Assembly (NCBI RefSeq): GCF_020379485.1 | Contig: NC_063436.1 | Location: 24,302,423 to 24,366,422, forward strand | Source of the DNA: Brassica napus | Taxonomy: Eukaryota; Streptophyta; Magnoliopsida; Brassicales; Brassicaceae | DNA: 64,000 nt | Reading direction: 5' to 3' | Shown: positions 24,354 through 37,663 of the stretch, piece after piece | How the letters are laid out: the number at the start of each line of letters is the position of its first letter | How positions within the stretch are numbered: the stretch's first letter is position 1 | Position numbers and translations under genes: made by a program | The notes under the pieces: generated by a model | What the model saw: the letters and a program-made list of their open reading frames with translations, nothing else | Databases searched by the model: none | What the model was told of the DNA's origin: nothing

Positions 24354-25885
24354 AATCTAAATTTCAAAAAGGAGTGGGTGGCACATATCATTGACAAGTT
24401 CATGTGTGTTTCTTCTGTCTAACTAACTTGCCTTTTGTTACTTATGAATTTTCGAATCTCACTTTTATTGAAACATGAATTAAAAAAACTCATTTAAAAT
24501 TTAGTGTTATTGAACTTAACATTTTTTAAAGTATTCTGTAATCCACTGTTATTGAAAATATTTTAATTTGTGGAATTTTAAATTTTTCAAGTGATTTTAG
24601 AGTGTTTGGATAGAATTTTTTATTTAAAAAAATTAAACTCAAATCTCATGGTTTTAGGTGATATTCATGAATGGTTTAACAAAAATCATTTTATTCTCTG
24701 CAATTCCTTAAAATCATCTAAAACCTAATGAGAAATCAAATCACTTCAAATTTTAGATTGAATACACCATCTAAAAGTCCTTGAAGTTTTTCTACTTCTA
24801 TATTTTGTTTTTAATTCCCTTTTGGACTTTGACATAAATCTGACAAGGTCAACTATGGTTGACTTAGATATTAGTGCATGGTGATGTATGCATCTTGAAG
24901 TTTTCTTTTCATTATCAATGTTGTACATTACCTTAGACTGGTCAGAGTTATGTGGAGCATTAATAGTAGCTTGTAAGGTTATGATTGGTTAAAATCTTCT
25001 TAATTGCATGTCATAAATTGATTAGATAAAGCAAATAAAATATCATAATGTAAGACAAAAATAGGATATATGGCAATTATTTTACCAGGACATAATCAAA
25101 AGAACAGTGGGTAAAGTAGGGATTAGTAATCTTGTAACCAGGACATATTTTCTTTTGGTTACTGTCTTGTGGTTTTGGAACACACCTACGTTTCCACTGA
25201 TCTGAGCAAGAGAGAAGCGAATAACAGCGGCTGTTCCGAGCACAAACGCATGGCTTCCTAGTACATAGCAGTTCCTTTATGTGTCCCATCGAATATCTTC
25301 TTTCTGGGCAGAAGGTTGTGCAATGTGCATAGTTTCAATGAATTCTGTGCCTTTGTTAGATTCGGTTCCTTCTGAATGGAAAAAATCAATCGGACGCAAG
25401 TACATATGTGTATAATTCTACAACACACAGTAAAGGTTCAATCTTTTTGTCAACTAAATAAGAGAAAAGCTTCGAACAAAAGAAACAAAATAAGAGTGGG
25501 AAAAAGCCATAAAGGATAGTGTTCTTAACTTTTTGTTATTTGAGGCAGCTTCTCAGAGAAATTTTCTTTGTCAGCTAAATATTAAATATATATATATATA
25601 TATATATGAAAAACCTGGAGAATAAATTATAATATAAATGGATAATATTTTTAAAGATTCTAAGGAAACAGATTTGAGTAAAAGGGAGGTCGGTGTAAAT
25701 TATTTGGCCTTCATAAACAGAACAAAAGCAAAGTATTGATTAACTTAAAACATTTTGTATTTTGTATTTTTTTTTTTAAAAAAAAGGGAAGTTAATTTTT
25801 TTTAATCCATCTATCGTATCTTTACTCTCTTACTATTTATTTTATCAAATAAATTTTCTGAAAAAAAAAATCTAACATCTATCTA
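24354..25885. other. Intergenic DNA, no gene recognised
   Basis: AT-rich. A 70-codon minus frame at 25077-25289 has cysteine-rich content but matches nothing I know. In Arabidopsis a DUF1218 gene (At4g19370) lies at this place in the order; I could not find it here. An AT microsatellite lies at about 25588-25607. Confidence 0.45.
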
Positions 25886-26457
25886 TCTATACTATTATTT
25901 ACGAAGTAAATTTTTGGAATCGAGCTCTCATGTTAAAAGTTAGAGTGGTTAATATCGTTTTTACCCTTAATGAATAAATAAAATGTATAAATAAATTAAA
26001 AAATAAAAACGAAATTTTAATTTATTTGATTAGATAATTGATTAAAATTAATAATAGTAAAAATTATCCAAAATCTAAAAATATAATTTTAAAAAGAGAT
26101 AATTTTTGTATATATAGTATTGTTATCTGAAAAAGTTTTTTAGTGAAAAGTTAAAAACATAATTATATATCTAAATATTAATCAAATAAAATTCTTAATT
26201 ATATAGTTAAAAATAGAATATTGAATTTTTCAAAATCTAAAAATATAATTTAAAAAAGAAGATTATTTCTATACATATATATTGTATTGTTATCTGAAAA
26301 ATTTTTTTAGTAAAAAGTTAAAAAAACATAAATTATATAATTAAAAATAGAATATTGAGTTATTTTAAAATTTATTTTAGTGTAATGAATATAGCGTACA
26401 AAGAACTTTTTAAAAATTTATGAATAGTTTAAGCCCGCATCGCGGGCAAGCACCTAG
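25886..26457 (+). mobile_element. Non-autonomous Helitron, about 570 bp
   Basis: Starts TCTATACTATTATTTACG after A. It ends with a GC hairpin (GCCCGC-ATC-GCGGGC, 26433-26447), ten bases, and CTAG before T, the standard Helitron 3' end. No target duplication is expected and none is seen. The inside is AT-rich and has no coding capacity. It lies about 170 bp beyond the stop codon of the fatty-alcohol oxidase gene. Confidence 0.8.
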
Positions 26458-29191
26458 TTCCCAATTATTCAGAATGAATGGAATTATTGTCACTATTCTT
26501 TACCAGAAATAAACTTTTCCGGATTTAAATTGTACTCTAATAAAAACATAAGTTTATTAAAAAATTATTAAGAAAGCATATTATTTTTTTTTTTTAATAT
26601 GAAAAACTTAAGTCTAGTATAAACGAGACTTCACTTCTTTTTAAGAGCCCCAACAACATTAAGTCCAATACAATAAGCAATTGACTGAACGGTGACCATC
26701 GGATTAACCCCTAAAGCCGTCGGAAAAACACTTGTATCCGCCACAAATAGGCCTTCGACCTCCCAAGTCTCTCCCGTTGGCCTCACCGCAGATTCTTCGG
26801 GTCTTATCCCCATCCTACAACTTCCCATTTGATGAGCTGAACATATCTGTCCAGACAAATCCTTCAAGCTCTTTGAACTCTCTTCTCTCACAAACCTCTC
26901 AATCTCTACCGCACTCGCTGTTCTAACGTTCAAACTCTTACCTTTTGAGTTATGTGTCCCGATGATCAGCTCCAGCCGCTATCAAAATGTTCAAGACACT
27001 CTCAAGACCTTTCTTTAGACTCTCTTCGTCTTCATCGTTTAAGTTGTAGTCGATGTAACTCTTTGAGTTGATTGTTCCGGTTCCTTTATCTCTCAAAAGC
27101 GTGAAAACGTGTGCGGTTCTTGAGAATTTGAGCATTCGGGTTTTGAAATCATTGCTTGACGTCCAAGGAATGACCCCTGAGAACATCCCTGGATGAAGAG
27201 AAGGCGTTTGGATCACCGTTTCACCATAAGTAGTCTTTGCTTCTGCGTTTAAAACGCTAGACATTGCTGTCATTATCCCTCCCTCGTAGCTCTTTTTCTT
27301 CTTCTCTGGCCACTTCTCCTCCTCAGGGAACCATCCCCAAGCCATAACAACTGGATGTAAACAAAGGTTTCTCCCAATGTTACCATTCTTCAAACCGCTG
27401 CGTTTCAACAAATGAGGCGTTCTAAGCGCACCGCAGGCCACTACCGTGGCCCTAGACTCCACCACATAGATGTCTTCCCCAAACGCAAACGCAATTCCAG
27501 TAGAGGTCTTCTTCTTGTTCCCACTTTCACACTCGTACAAGACTTCCATCGCTCTACAACCTGGAAGGATCAAACCATTACCAGATTCCACTAAATCTAC
27601 AAGCCAAGTCTCTGAAGTCCCCTGCTTTTGACCTTTCTTGCATCCCAAGGAACAAAACCCACAGTAATGATCCTTTGAAGCATTCCTCGGAATATTCTTC
27701 ACTTTTAACCCTAGTTCTTCACAACCTTTCCTCAAGACCTCATTATTAAACCCTTCTTCCACAAATCCGCATTGAACACCCATTCTCTCACACACAACAT
27801 CCATTGCCTCTCTATACAAATCGCTTTCAAACAACTCGAGTTCTGACTTTTCAGCCCATTCCTTCATCACGTGTTCCGGTGTCTTGATCGAGGCCGACCA
27901 GTTAATGGTTGAACCGCCTCCGACAGTGGACCCGGCGAGAATCACTACGTTCATATCAGAAGTTGCTAGTAACCCACCGGATAAGTACATCTCATCCATT
28001 GCTTGCCCCTCAAGTTGAGAGAGATTGCTTCTTGCATAGTAGTTTCCTTTCTCCACCACCAAAACTTTATAACCCGCCTTGGCTAAAAGTCCGGCCACTA
28101 CTCCTCCGCCGGATCCAGACCCAACCACCACGGCGTCACACCGGATTGTCATCACTGGGTTAGAAATAGATGATCTGTTGTTATTGCTCTTTTGAGTTGA
28201 TACTGTGAAGCCATGATCTGTTAACTTCTTTGTCACGGCTTCTCTAGGCTTTTTGAGATTGATGATGCCATTGTATAGTGGTCCAAAGATCTCCTTAGGC
28301 ATCTTTTTGTTAGTCTTCGTCTCATTTAATTCTTCTTCATGATCACTATGATCTGAGCTGGGTCCATTGTATCCTATTGCTTTCCACGCCAAGTTCTTTC
28401 CTTTTTCATCCACCTGAAAATTATTAAATTATTTAAAATAATTAATCTTTGTAATATCAAGCTGTCAATTTTTTTTTGGTTGATATACATGGGTTTCAAC
28501 CTACAATCCAATTTTAATGTCCGGTTATAGATTCCCTAAGTATTTTTTTTCTTTTCTTTTTAAATTTGATTTATTTAAGAAGACCACAAAGATTAATTTT
28601 TATAAATTTCTATACAAATTAACGTTACTCAATACGAAATCACGTGAATGGAAAGCAAGTTTAAACTTAATATTGCTTAACTTTTAAAAAGTGTTTAAAA
28701 TTATAAAGACAAAACTTAAAGAAAGATAAGGAGCATAAATGTATATGTAAAAGATAAGGAATGAAAAAATGTAATGTTTTGCATGGGGTTAAATTTTTAC
28801 CTGGGTAAAGAAGACAAGGGCAGTGATAAGTTTGATGGACCTAAAGAACATTCTTAGGAGTAAGAAATAGCTTGAAGCCCAATTGAGCAATGTCTCTTCT
28901 CTCTGTTTCTTTGGCAGCCGGCAGAATCTCTGGAAGAATGGAAAGCCGCCGATGAAACTTCTCCGACCACACAAGACGAGACTTCCAATCCATGTGGAGA
29001 GTGACCACAGTCCAACTCTTAAAATCCACTTCTTTGGGTGGTGAAGTCTCTGACTCATTAACCTCGCCACCTATTATTGTGAATTTATGACATAATAAAA
29101 AACGCAAATAAAACTAACCAAGATAATACAAATCAATGATTAAATAATATTTAAGTCTGTTTAACCTATATTAGTTTTCATATTTTTATTA

Positions 29192-32100
29192 CTAGGTAAG
29201 GAACCCGTGCGATGTCGCACGCGAACTCATTTTATAAAATTATATATATATATATATCATACTTTATAACTAATATTTTTAACTGTTTATTTTTGTTTTC
29301 AACTAACAATATAGATTGCACCTGTCTATGTTTATTTATATATATGCACTAAAATTATATTTGTTTTACAAATTTAGAAACTATAAATATGTACATAGCA
29401 ATTAATATATATATATATATATCTTATTATTATTTTTGTAATTTATTTGAAATTTGAAATGCAATTTAATATATTTAAAACTAATTAAAAAGCAAACGCA
29501 TTTAAACATAATAATTTACTAAACTGATAAGATAATTTATAAGGATGAGTAGGATACTCATAATTTATTTGAAACCATGTAAGAATATATGTATAGTCAA
29601 AACAAGATTGCATAGCAACTGTAAGAATCATGTCCAACATGTTGTTCTTGGTAAATTACACATGCATTCTTCTTCTTTTTTATTATTTGTATTTTTGTGA
29701 ATTATACTTTACTAAAGAATTAACTGCTTTCGAAGAATCATATATTGGTATAGCATTCCCCAAAAACTGTAATGATTCATCACCAAATACTACCACCACT
29801 AACAATTACAATGGTTCATCACTAGATATTGCAATGGTTTCATTTAATTAGTTTCAACTGTTTATCCAGAAAATTGAAATAGTTAACTTAAATGATTACA
29901 AAGATTTACTTAAATTTCCAACAATCATTCTCTATTTAAGTGTAATTAGAGATTTACTAAATTCATAATACATATATCAAATTCATGTATAAATGGAAAA
30001 GTGCACATATAAAAAAATGTTCTTGTTTTACATTTTTTTGATACTTATCTACTAATAAAAAATATTGCAAAATAGATTCGAATATTTTATTGAAACCAAA
30101 TCATAATTAAAAAAATCACACAAAAGAGGATATTATAATCCATAAAATTTAATTTAAAACCTTATATTTTATATAATATTATAAATAATTAGTTACTCAA
30201 CAAAACGAATTACCTCAGAATTTTTTAGATAATTTGAAAGATTTTTGAAAACATATAAAAAATAGATATGAAAAAGAACTAAAAGAAAAATCATTAAAAA
30301 TTTTACAAGTTTAGAATGAAAAGTTACATTTTTAGACTATTTTAAAACCTCTTCAAAATTTATGTAATTTTTATAGTGAAAAAACATCTTTACATATTTT
30401 AATAATTTTGTATAAACCATTGCAGTTTTAGAATGAAAAAACAAATTACTATGAAAGAATAAATCCTTAAATATTTTTATAATTTCTTTTAAACTAATAC
30501 AATTTTTAGGGATAACTTATATCTTTACATATTTTGAATTACCCAAGAATTATGGATTTTCTCCTTATTAATATTATATAACTACATGGATTCGTAAAAC
30601 TATATGGAACAATTAACCATATAATTAATTATTAATTAATCATCTGAATTCTTTCCTACCCCATAATTGTTTATCAAATAATTAAGAAACTAATTACCAG
30701 TCTTTTATTTGTCACTTTTGAACAATTTAAATGGTGTCTTTTCATAAAAGAAAATATATCTAGTAGCTTTTCACATTATTAATTGTGACTTTTCACCAAC
30801 AAAATTATAACCGTCAAAAAAAGTTTTAGAGTAATTAAACCGATGCAAAACATTTTTCATTCCTCAGAATCTTAATATGCATGCATGTACTCCTTGTAAA
30901 ACAATTTTTATGAATTCTATTTGTAAAGCAAAACAATCACTCAGGCATGACTACTATTAATAAAATTCGAGAACAAAAGAAAAACAAATTTCAAGCACTT
31001 ATTCAACCATTGCACATGTTCGTCTGTGTGTCAAAATTTACAAAACCTTAAACTAACAAAAAAAAACAATATTTCCAGATCTACAACAAAATGCCAGAAT
31101 GCAACATTTCCAGATGTCATGCTTATATAGATGGTTTATGAATGTAATGTCCAACGTTTAAGGAACATGATTCTTTACTTTCTAATCCAACATCAGAATT
31201 CCTAAATGCATGCAAATCATCAATTTGCAAACGTTTGATTATGTCGACCCTAAACATGTATCATGAACAGTCATTAAAATGGATGTAACAATTTTCTCAT
31301 ATAATCTGAGTGTATGAAATTATAGGACATGAATCATGTATTGATGGAACATACATAATCATAAATACAGTTTTATAAGAAAGAAAGAGAAAGAAAAAAA
31401 GAAAAAAATAATAATTTTATTGTCTTGTTTAGAATTATTTTTGCTATCGAGACACGAATGATTGATCCTACATATTATCATTTGTTTTTTTCTAAAAATT
31501 TGTAAAACTGTAAGGACAAATTTTTACTTTGAGAAAAGTATGGACATAGACCATTTATAGATTTTCAAATATCTATTTGAATAGTCACATCTTTTCAATT
31601 TAAAGATAGTTATTTTGAAGTGGTACTTATATGAATAGTCACAACTTCTCAATTTAAGTAGTCACATCTTTTCAATTTAAAGGTTATTTATTTTTGTAAT
31701 AATACTCATATGAATAGTCGTAACTTTTCAATTTAAAAGTAGTTATTTTAACATAATACTATTACAACACATTTTGAATAAACACATCATTTTAAAACAG
31801 TTTAATTATAAAAAGACATCTTAAAAAATTTAAAAATAAATTTTATATAGGTAGATCATTTCAAAAAACAACTTCATTATAGAAAGACACCTTAGCTATT
31901 CTAAAAATCTATTTTACTTTTACAATGGAAAAACATGACTCTTTACTCTAACTAATACACGATTTTTTAATCAAACAAATAATTGTACAAAGACATTTTT
32001 TGGGATTTTTAATATCATTTTAGATGAAAAGACACATGAAAAATACTCCATTTTTTAGAGTTGCATGTTGGAAACACAACCTTTCAATTTTATAGAGATT

Positions 32101-32285
32101 CACAACCTTTGGAATTAATTAGAAAAGATAGTTATTTTGAAAATATACTTATGTGAATAGTCACAACTTTTCAAGTTTAAAAGGATACTTATATTAATGG
32201 TCACAACTTTTCAATAGTCATGACTTTTCAACATAAATAAGATTCATAACCTTTAGAATTAATTGGGATTGCTATTATTAGTAGA
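29192..32285 (-). mobile_element. Helitron-like element in intron 1 of the oxidase gene
   Basis: On the minus strand the 3' end has a hairpin (GTGCGA/TCGCAC stem, about 29209-29222) and CTAG before T at 29191. A candidate 5' end, TCTACTAATAATAG after A, lies at 32285. The enclosed 3.1 kb is AT-rich without recognisable genes. The 3' end is convincing; the 5' end is a best guess and nested elements are possible. Confidence 0.45.
31555..32270. repeat. Imperfect repeats of GAATAGTCACAACTTTTCAA type
   Basis: Repeated variants of TGAATAGTCACAACTTTTCA followed by ATTTAAA and TAGTTATTTT recur at irregular spacing in intron 1 of the oxidase gene. Just outside, a 24-bp unit with GGTGTCCACGTTTTACA occurs twice in tandem at about 32320-32368. 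Confidence 0.6.
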
Positions 32286-33560
32286 TAAAGCTAGTATTTG
32301 TCTGAAATTGGACCCAAATGTTTTGGTGTCCACGTTTTACAGTTTTGGTGTCCACGTTTTACAGTTTTGGCCATCGTAGTTATGACAAGAAAAAGAGACA
32401 TTTGTATCAGTTATCGTAGTGATATTAATACCATATAGTATATAATAATAATAATAAGTATAAGCAACCAATAAGTGGTTGCGAAATGAAAATAACGTAT
32501 ATGACAATCAATTTTGAGATATATTTTGCATACGTGACGATCGACGGATTTTAGTTGTACTCGAAACCTGTCGGCTCTATATTTCACTAAGAGTACTGAC
32601 TTTTTGTTCTCTTCTTAAGTGATGATTCTTTTATTTCAGGGATGAAAGGACTGAATCACTTGCATGCAACAATATCTATGTTGTTACAAAATAATGTCAT
32701 GCTTTATTGAAGAAATTAATAAAACATATACATATTTAATTGCTAAAAATTCATCTAGTTCAACTATCGATAGTTTAAGCAGTGAAACTGTGGTTTCAAC
32801 GTTGTCAAAACCAGCTGTGAATAATGAGAAAGAAAAGGTTCTGCGTCTTGTTCTACAACTTTTTAAAAATGGTCCTGAACCAAGAAAGACTACAAACATA
32901 ATTAAGTTGTGTCGTCTATTAATCATTTAAGTTGTTTCTATGTTAAAGAACTGTCAATTTATTGGATGTAAAAATTCCAGCAACCAATGGTTTCAAATTA
33001 TATAGTTTCAAAATTCAATCACTCACAAAAATATTTTATATTCTCTTTTGTTTGTAAAAAAAAGGTTAGCTATAAATATAGATCAAATGCATGTAACATA
33101 TATAGTTGAGGAAGCATATATTTATATATTTACAGAGTGAAATGGATATGTAGATATAGAAAGATTGTCTTTAATTACATGATCAAGCATGTGTATAACA
33201 TATATAAACGAACGTACGTAAATGCATGTTTGTATATATACACACTTACACGGTCGGGAGTTCCAGTATGAGAAGCAGAGGCGGAGTAGTATCCAGCGAC
33301 GCCGTCATCCAGGTGTCCTACTTCAGCGCCGTCGATAGATGGTATTAGAGTATCGCAGATCGCAACCAGAGATTCCATCTCACGCGCCGTCAGTGAGTTC
33401 GCATAAAGCGTTTTCGTTTCATCTTGCTGCCGGGGACTTCCAAATTCGACGTCAAGTTTTGCTTCCATCGAATCTTTATGAAGACTGCTTTTGTTTTGAT
33501 ATTCCATTAACTCAAGAATGGTTTTTGTTATTGTGACTGGTAAAGAATGTGTTTTATGTG

Positions 33561-33568
33561 TTTATATA
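33561..33568 (-). promoter_or_regulatory. Candidate TATA box of the oxidase gene
   Basis: TATATAAA on the minus strand, about 55 bp before the start codon at 33507. The implied 5' UTR is only about 20-30 bp, which is short but possible. Confidence 0.4.
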
Positions 33569-33579
33569 GAGGGGCAATG

Positions 33580-34887
33580 GCTAATTATACATGCACATTT
33601 ATTAAATAAAATATATACAAATGGAATGTGTAGTATTTGGACAAGTCAGTTATGCGTGAACCATATCAAATTTGGTACCAGCAGGAAAATTCGGATACCG
33701 ACAAGAACACAGGATTGGTCCCAACTATTCATTAAACTATTAAACTAATTCAATTATCTATTAGCACAGTGTCTTCTTACGATTGATATATATGTTTTCT
33801 GTAAAAATAATTGAGTTGTGTATTTTTATCGACCATCTTGGTATATTATCTCAGAGATTTGTAAATTATACACTAAGAGGTACATCCATCTCATATGAAA
33901 AATAATTAAAACTCAATGAAAAGTCAACTCATAGAAAAAGCAACCATAACCTTTTAAAGGAATGGGACTGATCTCATAACACATTTGTTTGATACAAACC
34001 AAATTGGGGTAATATATATACGTATAATTATTTGTGTATGTATCGCAAATCTACTCCACATAAATGACAATGAGAGGATGAGGATTAGCCAATATATTTA
34101 TATGAATACGAAATTCTTTAATTTATTTTGTTCAGAGCTTTTATAATCAAGGCTATGAATGGTTTAAATGTTTCCATTATACTAGTTACAGGCTAAATAG
34201 TTTATTCACGACGCGTAGAAGTAGTTCCAGTGACGTAACTATTTGTGTTGCAATATGAATTGATCATCTCATGTTTTTTTTTTTTTTTTGAAACATCATC
34301 TCATGGTTTTAAAACATTGTTTGCAATACTCAATTAAAAGTCAACAATTTTACAAATATTTTGACCTCCACGTTTGATGACAAAAAGCTGATTCTAATGA
34401 TGAATAAACGTCTTAAATTTTTTTGATATTACGTTGGAAGCCCTCGAGGCTGAATCATACATGTGAATGCTGCTAGATATGTGACTCAAAATAAAAGAAG
34501 TAATGATAAAGCATAATTTTGAATGATTGGGAGTATTTGGTAATAATGCTAAAACAAATTGACAATGTTCATAAATATGATAGAATCAATAAAAGTCCAG
34601 AGATCAAGAAAGGACCCAAGGACTGCATGATATGAGTTAACAATATGTTCATAAAGGACCCAATGAAAAAAAAACAAAAGAATTGAATGTCGAAGACAGT
34701 ACAGTTAACAATACCTGTCCTCCATAATTGTATCATTCATTAAGCTTCTGATTTTCTCCCAGATTTAGAGTTTATTTTCCCTCTTTTATGTAAACTAATA
34801 CGTGCATTGATATCATCGATTGTCCAATGCAAGTTGACGTTGGGGTAGATGGAATTTAATAGAAATGTAGTGTTTCGTTCTTCATAT
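33580..34887. other. Intergenic DNA upstream of the oxidase gene
   Basis: AT-rich sequence with no recognised gene or element. It presumably includes distal promoter sequence. Confidence 0.4.
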
Positions 34888-35514
34888 ACTAGGTGCTGAG
34901 ACTCAAGCGCGGAGTTGGTTACTTTGGATATCGGTGGGGCGGTATGATTTACGGGATGTTGGTGTTGTTTAAGATTTATGCAAATTAAAGATTAAAATTT
35001 ATCGGAAATAAGACAACAAAATTGATCCTAGCTTTTGACGATTAACTCAAGTTAGAGACATCTCCCAAAACGGAAGGAAAATTCAAAAAGTATAATTAAG
35101 GTAAAATATAGAGAATGTGAAAAAGACCTAAACATGAAACAGAGAGCGTGGAACAACGGAAAGGGAAAGAGAAGAAGACGAAGAAGCTTACGTCAGGTAT
35201 ATGAAATTAAAAAGACAGATATTGTGACAGTGCAGTACCAACTTATTTGGGGGTCCATATCAAGTTATCAACTCTGTATATATCCGTTGTTTGAATAAAT
35301 ACTCAAAGTTTCAAACTACTTGCATTACAAAATTATTTTATTTTTTCAAAATACACATTGTTTGCTAGCACTTGTTAGAGAGCTCAAGGACCGTAGTAGC
35401 ATATATTAAAGCTACACTAATCTTCATCGCTAAGATCACACATTGTCTACATCCTCAACGTTAGGATATTCCAAGTAACACTTCTCCTCGTCTTCCTCGT
35501 CACGGGTTCCATCT

Positions 35515-35721
35515 TCATCTTGTAAACTCCAAGTAACCATCTTCCAAAACGCAGCACTCCACTTCTCTTCCCTCTTCAGGCTTAGCGGTGGTCTGTGACA
35601 AAATCCAGCCGTTGGATTGAAACAGAGCTCTTATATTGGCTTTGTGGTTCATAAGAGTTTCAAGAATGGTGAAACTGGAAGCATCGTGGCGAGTGGCTCC
35701 CCTTCTAAGGAGATCTGCCCC
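35515..35721 (-). pseudogene. Degenerate transposase-like fragment, possibly hAT
   Basis: After a plausible splice acceptor at 35721 the minus strand reads GADLLRRGATRHDASSFTI, then LETLMNHKANIRALFQSNGW. This resembles the region of plant hAT transposases that reads like RPGVTRFASNFL...LKHK..L..MF.S..W. The frame then stops, and acidic sequence (DGTRDEEDEEKCYLEYPN) continues in another frame at about 35510-35440. The assignment rests on a remembered pattern only. Confidence 0.4.
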
Positions 35722-36054
35722 CTGTGCGAAATAGTTTAACAAAACATAAAGATTAAAATAGTTTAACAAAACATAAACGAAGGTTGACGTTTTTACATTA
35801 TGAAAAAGTAATTGTGGGTTTAAAATGTTTGGGTTTAAAATGTTTGGGCTCAAATTATGTTGGGCTCTATGTCTAAAACATGATTTGAACTTAAAAACTG
35901 AAAATAAAAAAATGTTAGGTTATCTTTCTTTTTTTTTCTCCGTCGTCGGGACAGCATCACCTGTGGGATCCCTGGCATGATTAGAGCTTAAGTTTGTGAG
36001 ATTGGGGAGCGATAATAGTGTGATGCGTTATTGAAGAGGAGTTTACTTACATCA

Positions 36055-36935
36055 GTTAGGCTTCGTCCGCATCATTCCATTGTCGTTGGTCCTCGGGTGC
36101 TTCGTCGTCGTCGGAATCTGCAAAAGAAAAGGTTTTAATTTGTTAAGTAAGATGTCTTTTATTTCTTTTAGATTCGGTTGCTAAAAACATAATTCATTCA
36201 GTTTTCCTGTTTTGTTTGGAGATTGCAGGGATGAAACCGTGGATCACAGAATCCTGTAAGAAAAACAGAGAAAAATCATTAGTTGTTCATAAAAAAATCC
36301 ATAGACAAAACAAAAACAAAAACATGAAGACATGTTTCATATATGAATAAAGAATAAGCAAAGCAGAGTTAAAGTTATAAAAAAATAAGTTAGAAACAAT
36401 CATCACCAGTTCATCAAGGAGGAGAATAGTGATGCCCATAAACTCTCCATTCTTGTTAATGTTCCTGGAATCCTAGAATCGGATGAGCCGACCAACAATG
36501 GACTGAATGGACCTTCTAAGGCGGAGAGAGTTGAAGGTGGAGTAGGAAACGGCGGCAATGGTGGCTGAAGCGGCTGGAGCAGCTAGATAAGTCATTTTCG
36601 CGATGGATGTGAGAAAGTAAAGCGAACGGAAAACTGAGAAAGAAAAGTTTGAGACAAGATGGAGCTTATACCTCGAGGGATTCTATATATATGAGAGCTC
36701 TGAAGGCGTTAGAGGAGAAACTAAGCGTTTGGTAGGCGCAAAACGTGCGTAGAGCCTTAATGATCGACCATAATAGCTGATTGCCGGAAGGGAAATCGTA
36801 AGCGACGAAGGAGATGGTGAAGATGACGGCTTCCCTAATCTTCTTAGCTTTGTCCGTATCACCACTTTGGGCTGGTACAAAGCCTAATAAACAGAAAATC
36901 AATAAGCCCAAAGCCCACTTTTTGTCGAAGTCCAT
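36055..36935 (-). other. Gene-like minus-strand exons, unidentified
   Basis: Three stretches look like exons. One frame from 36935 starts with a hydrophobic leader (MDFDKKWALGLLIFCLLGF). One begins near 36595 after a pyrimidine-rich 5' UTR-like stretch, and reads MTYLAAPAASATIAAVSY then FNSLRLRRSIQSIVGRL. The last, behind an acceptor near 36121, reads DSDDDEAPEDQRQWNDADEA and stops. I recognise none of them. Short open pieces with splice-like borders inside possible Helitron ends suggest captured exons, but a small real gene cannot be excluded. Confidence 0.35.
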
Positions 36936-37663
36936 TCGTTACCCATCAATTTAAAAAAAAAAAGAGCTGGGGTCCACAATGTTATATTAGTTTCCGACCT
37001 TTATAATATATATTAGTTTCGGCCATCAATGTACGAAGTATTCTTTAGTGCAGTGGTATAATTGTGGATGTTTATATTTCAATAACCTGGGTTCAAGCCA
37101 CATATTTGACTCTTTTTCACACTTTTAAAAAGTGGGACCCACAGACCGCTGACGTGTCGCATCAGGGGGAGAGAAACTCTCCTATTATATAATAGATTAT
37201 TATTATATATCCCTAATGCTCCTTAAATAATTGCGTAGAGTGAGTGAATTATTTACATTCAAAGTTTATGACGTAAGCAGTTCGAAAGATAGACCTACAA
37301 TCATAAGTACGGGTATGATTACCGAAAATTCCGAGTTCGGATTTATAGTTTCATATCAAATCAGACATGCATCATTAAGTTTTTTTTTTCTTCTTCTTCT
37401 TATTCAGTAATGTATACCAACCATTTTAATTTTTATGATGGTTTTCTATAAATCCTTCTGATTTTAATGTTTTATGTAATGGAATATATAGTTTAAACTT
37501 TAATACTTTTTTGTCAATAACCAAAGTCATCTTTAGATTATATTTCAAAATAATTTCCACCTTTCCGTAAGAAATCAAATATAACTATAATAAATCTTTA
37601 TAAAGTAACGCTTGATCAATTAAGACACTATGAAACAACACGTTTTGTTGATTCAACCTTTAG

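Larger units (their letters stand above)
26631..33507 (-). pseudogene. Long-chain fatty alcohol oxidase (FAO4b-like), three exons, frameshifted
   Basis: Exons are 33507-33250 (MEYQNKSSLHK to GTPDR), 29070-28801 (VARLMSQRL to VFFTQ) and 28413-26631. The family is a membrane GMC flavoenzyme oxidising long-chain fatty alcohols to aldehydes. Exon 3 shows the FAD-binding GSGSGGG motif (VVVGSGSGGGVVAGLLAKAG), GSTVGGGSTINWS, the cysteine-rich CGFCSLGCKKG and, at the end, HQMGSCRMG and GVNPMVTVQSIAYC. The frame breaks at about 26961-26968: the protein reads ILIAAGADHRDT then stop, while the continuation IGTHNSKGKSLNVRTA lies in another frame, equivalent to losing 2 nt. That removes about 115 residues, including the catalytic GMC C-terminal domain. 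The 4.2-kb first intron is filled with repeats. It matches Arabidopsis At4g19380 by sequence and order. A sequencing error could mimic the break. Confidence 0.85.
34888..37196 (-). mobile_element. Possible Helitron carrying gene fragments
   Basis: A typical Helitron 5' end on the minus strand, TCTATTATATAATAGGAGAG, begins at 37196 after A. An ACTAG at about 34887-34891, followed inward by GC-rich sequence (AAGCGCGGAG), could be the matching 3' end, but its hairpin is poor. Between them lie exon-like minus-strand pieces (see 35515-35721 and 36055-36935) and a tRNA-like B-box (GGGTTCAAGCC, near 37090). Gene capture is typical of plant Helitrons. The 5' end is good; the overall extent is inferred. 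Confidence 0.4.

Noticed and set aside
25077..25289. Possible remnant of the DUF1218 gene expected between SCD6-like and the oxidase
   Set aside because: Translation in all frames of this patch lacks a DUF1218 pattern I can recognise.
32664..32930. 88-codon plus-strand frame in the oxidase intron
   Set aside because: Antisense to the gene, overlaps an equally long minus frame, no recognised domain.
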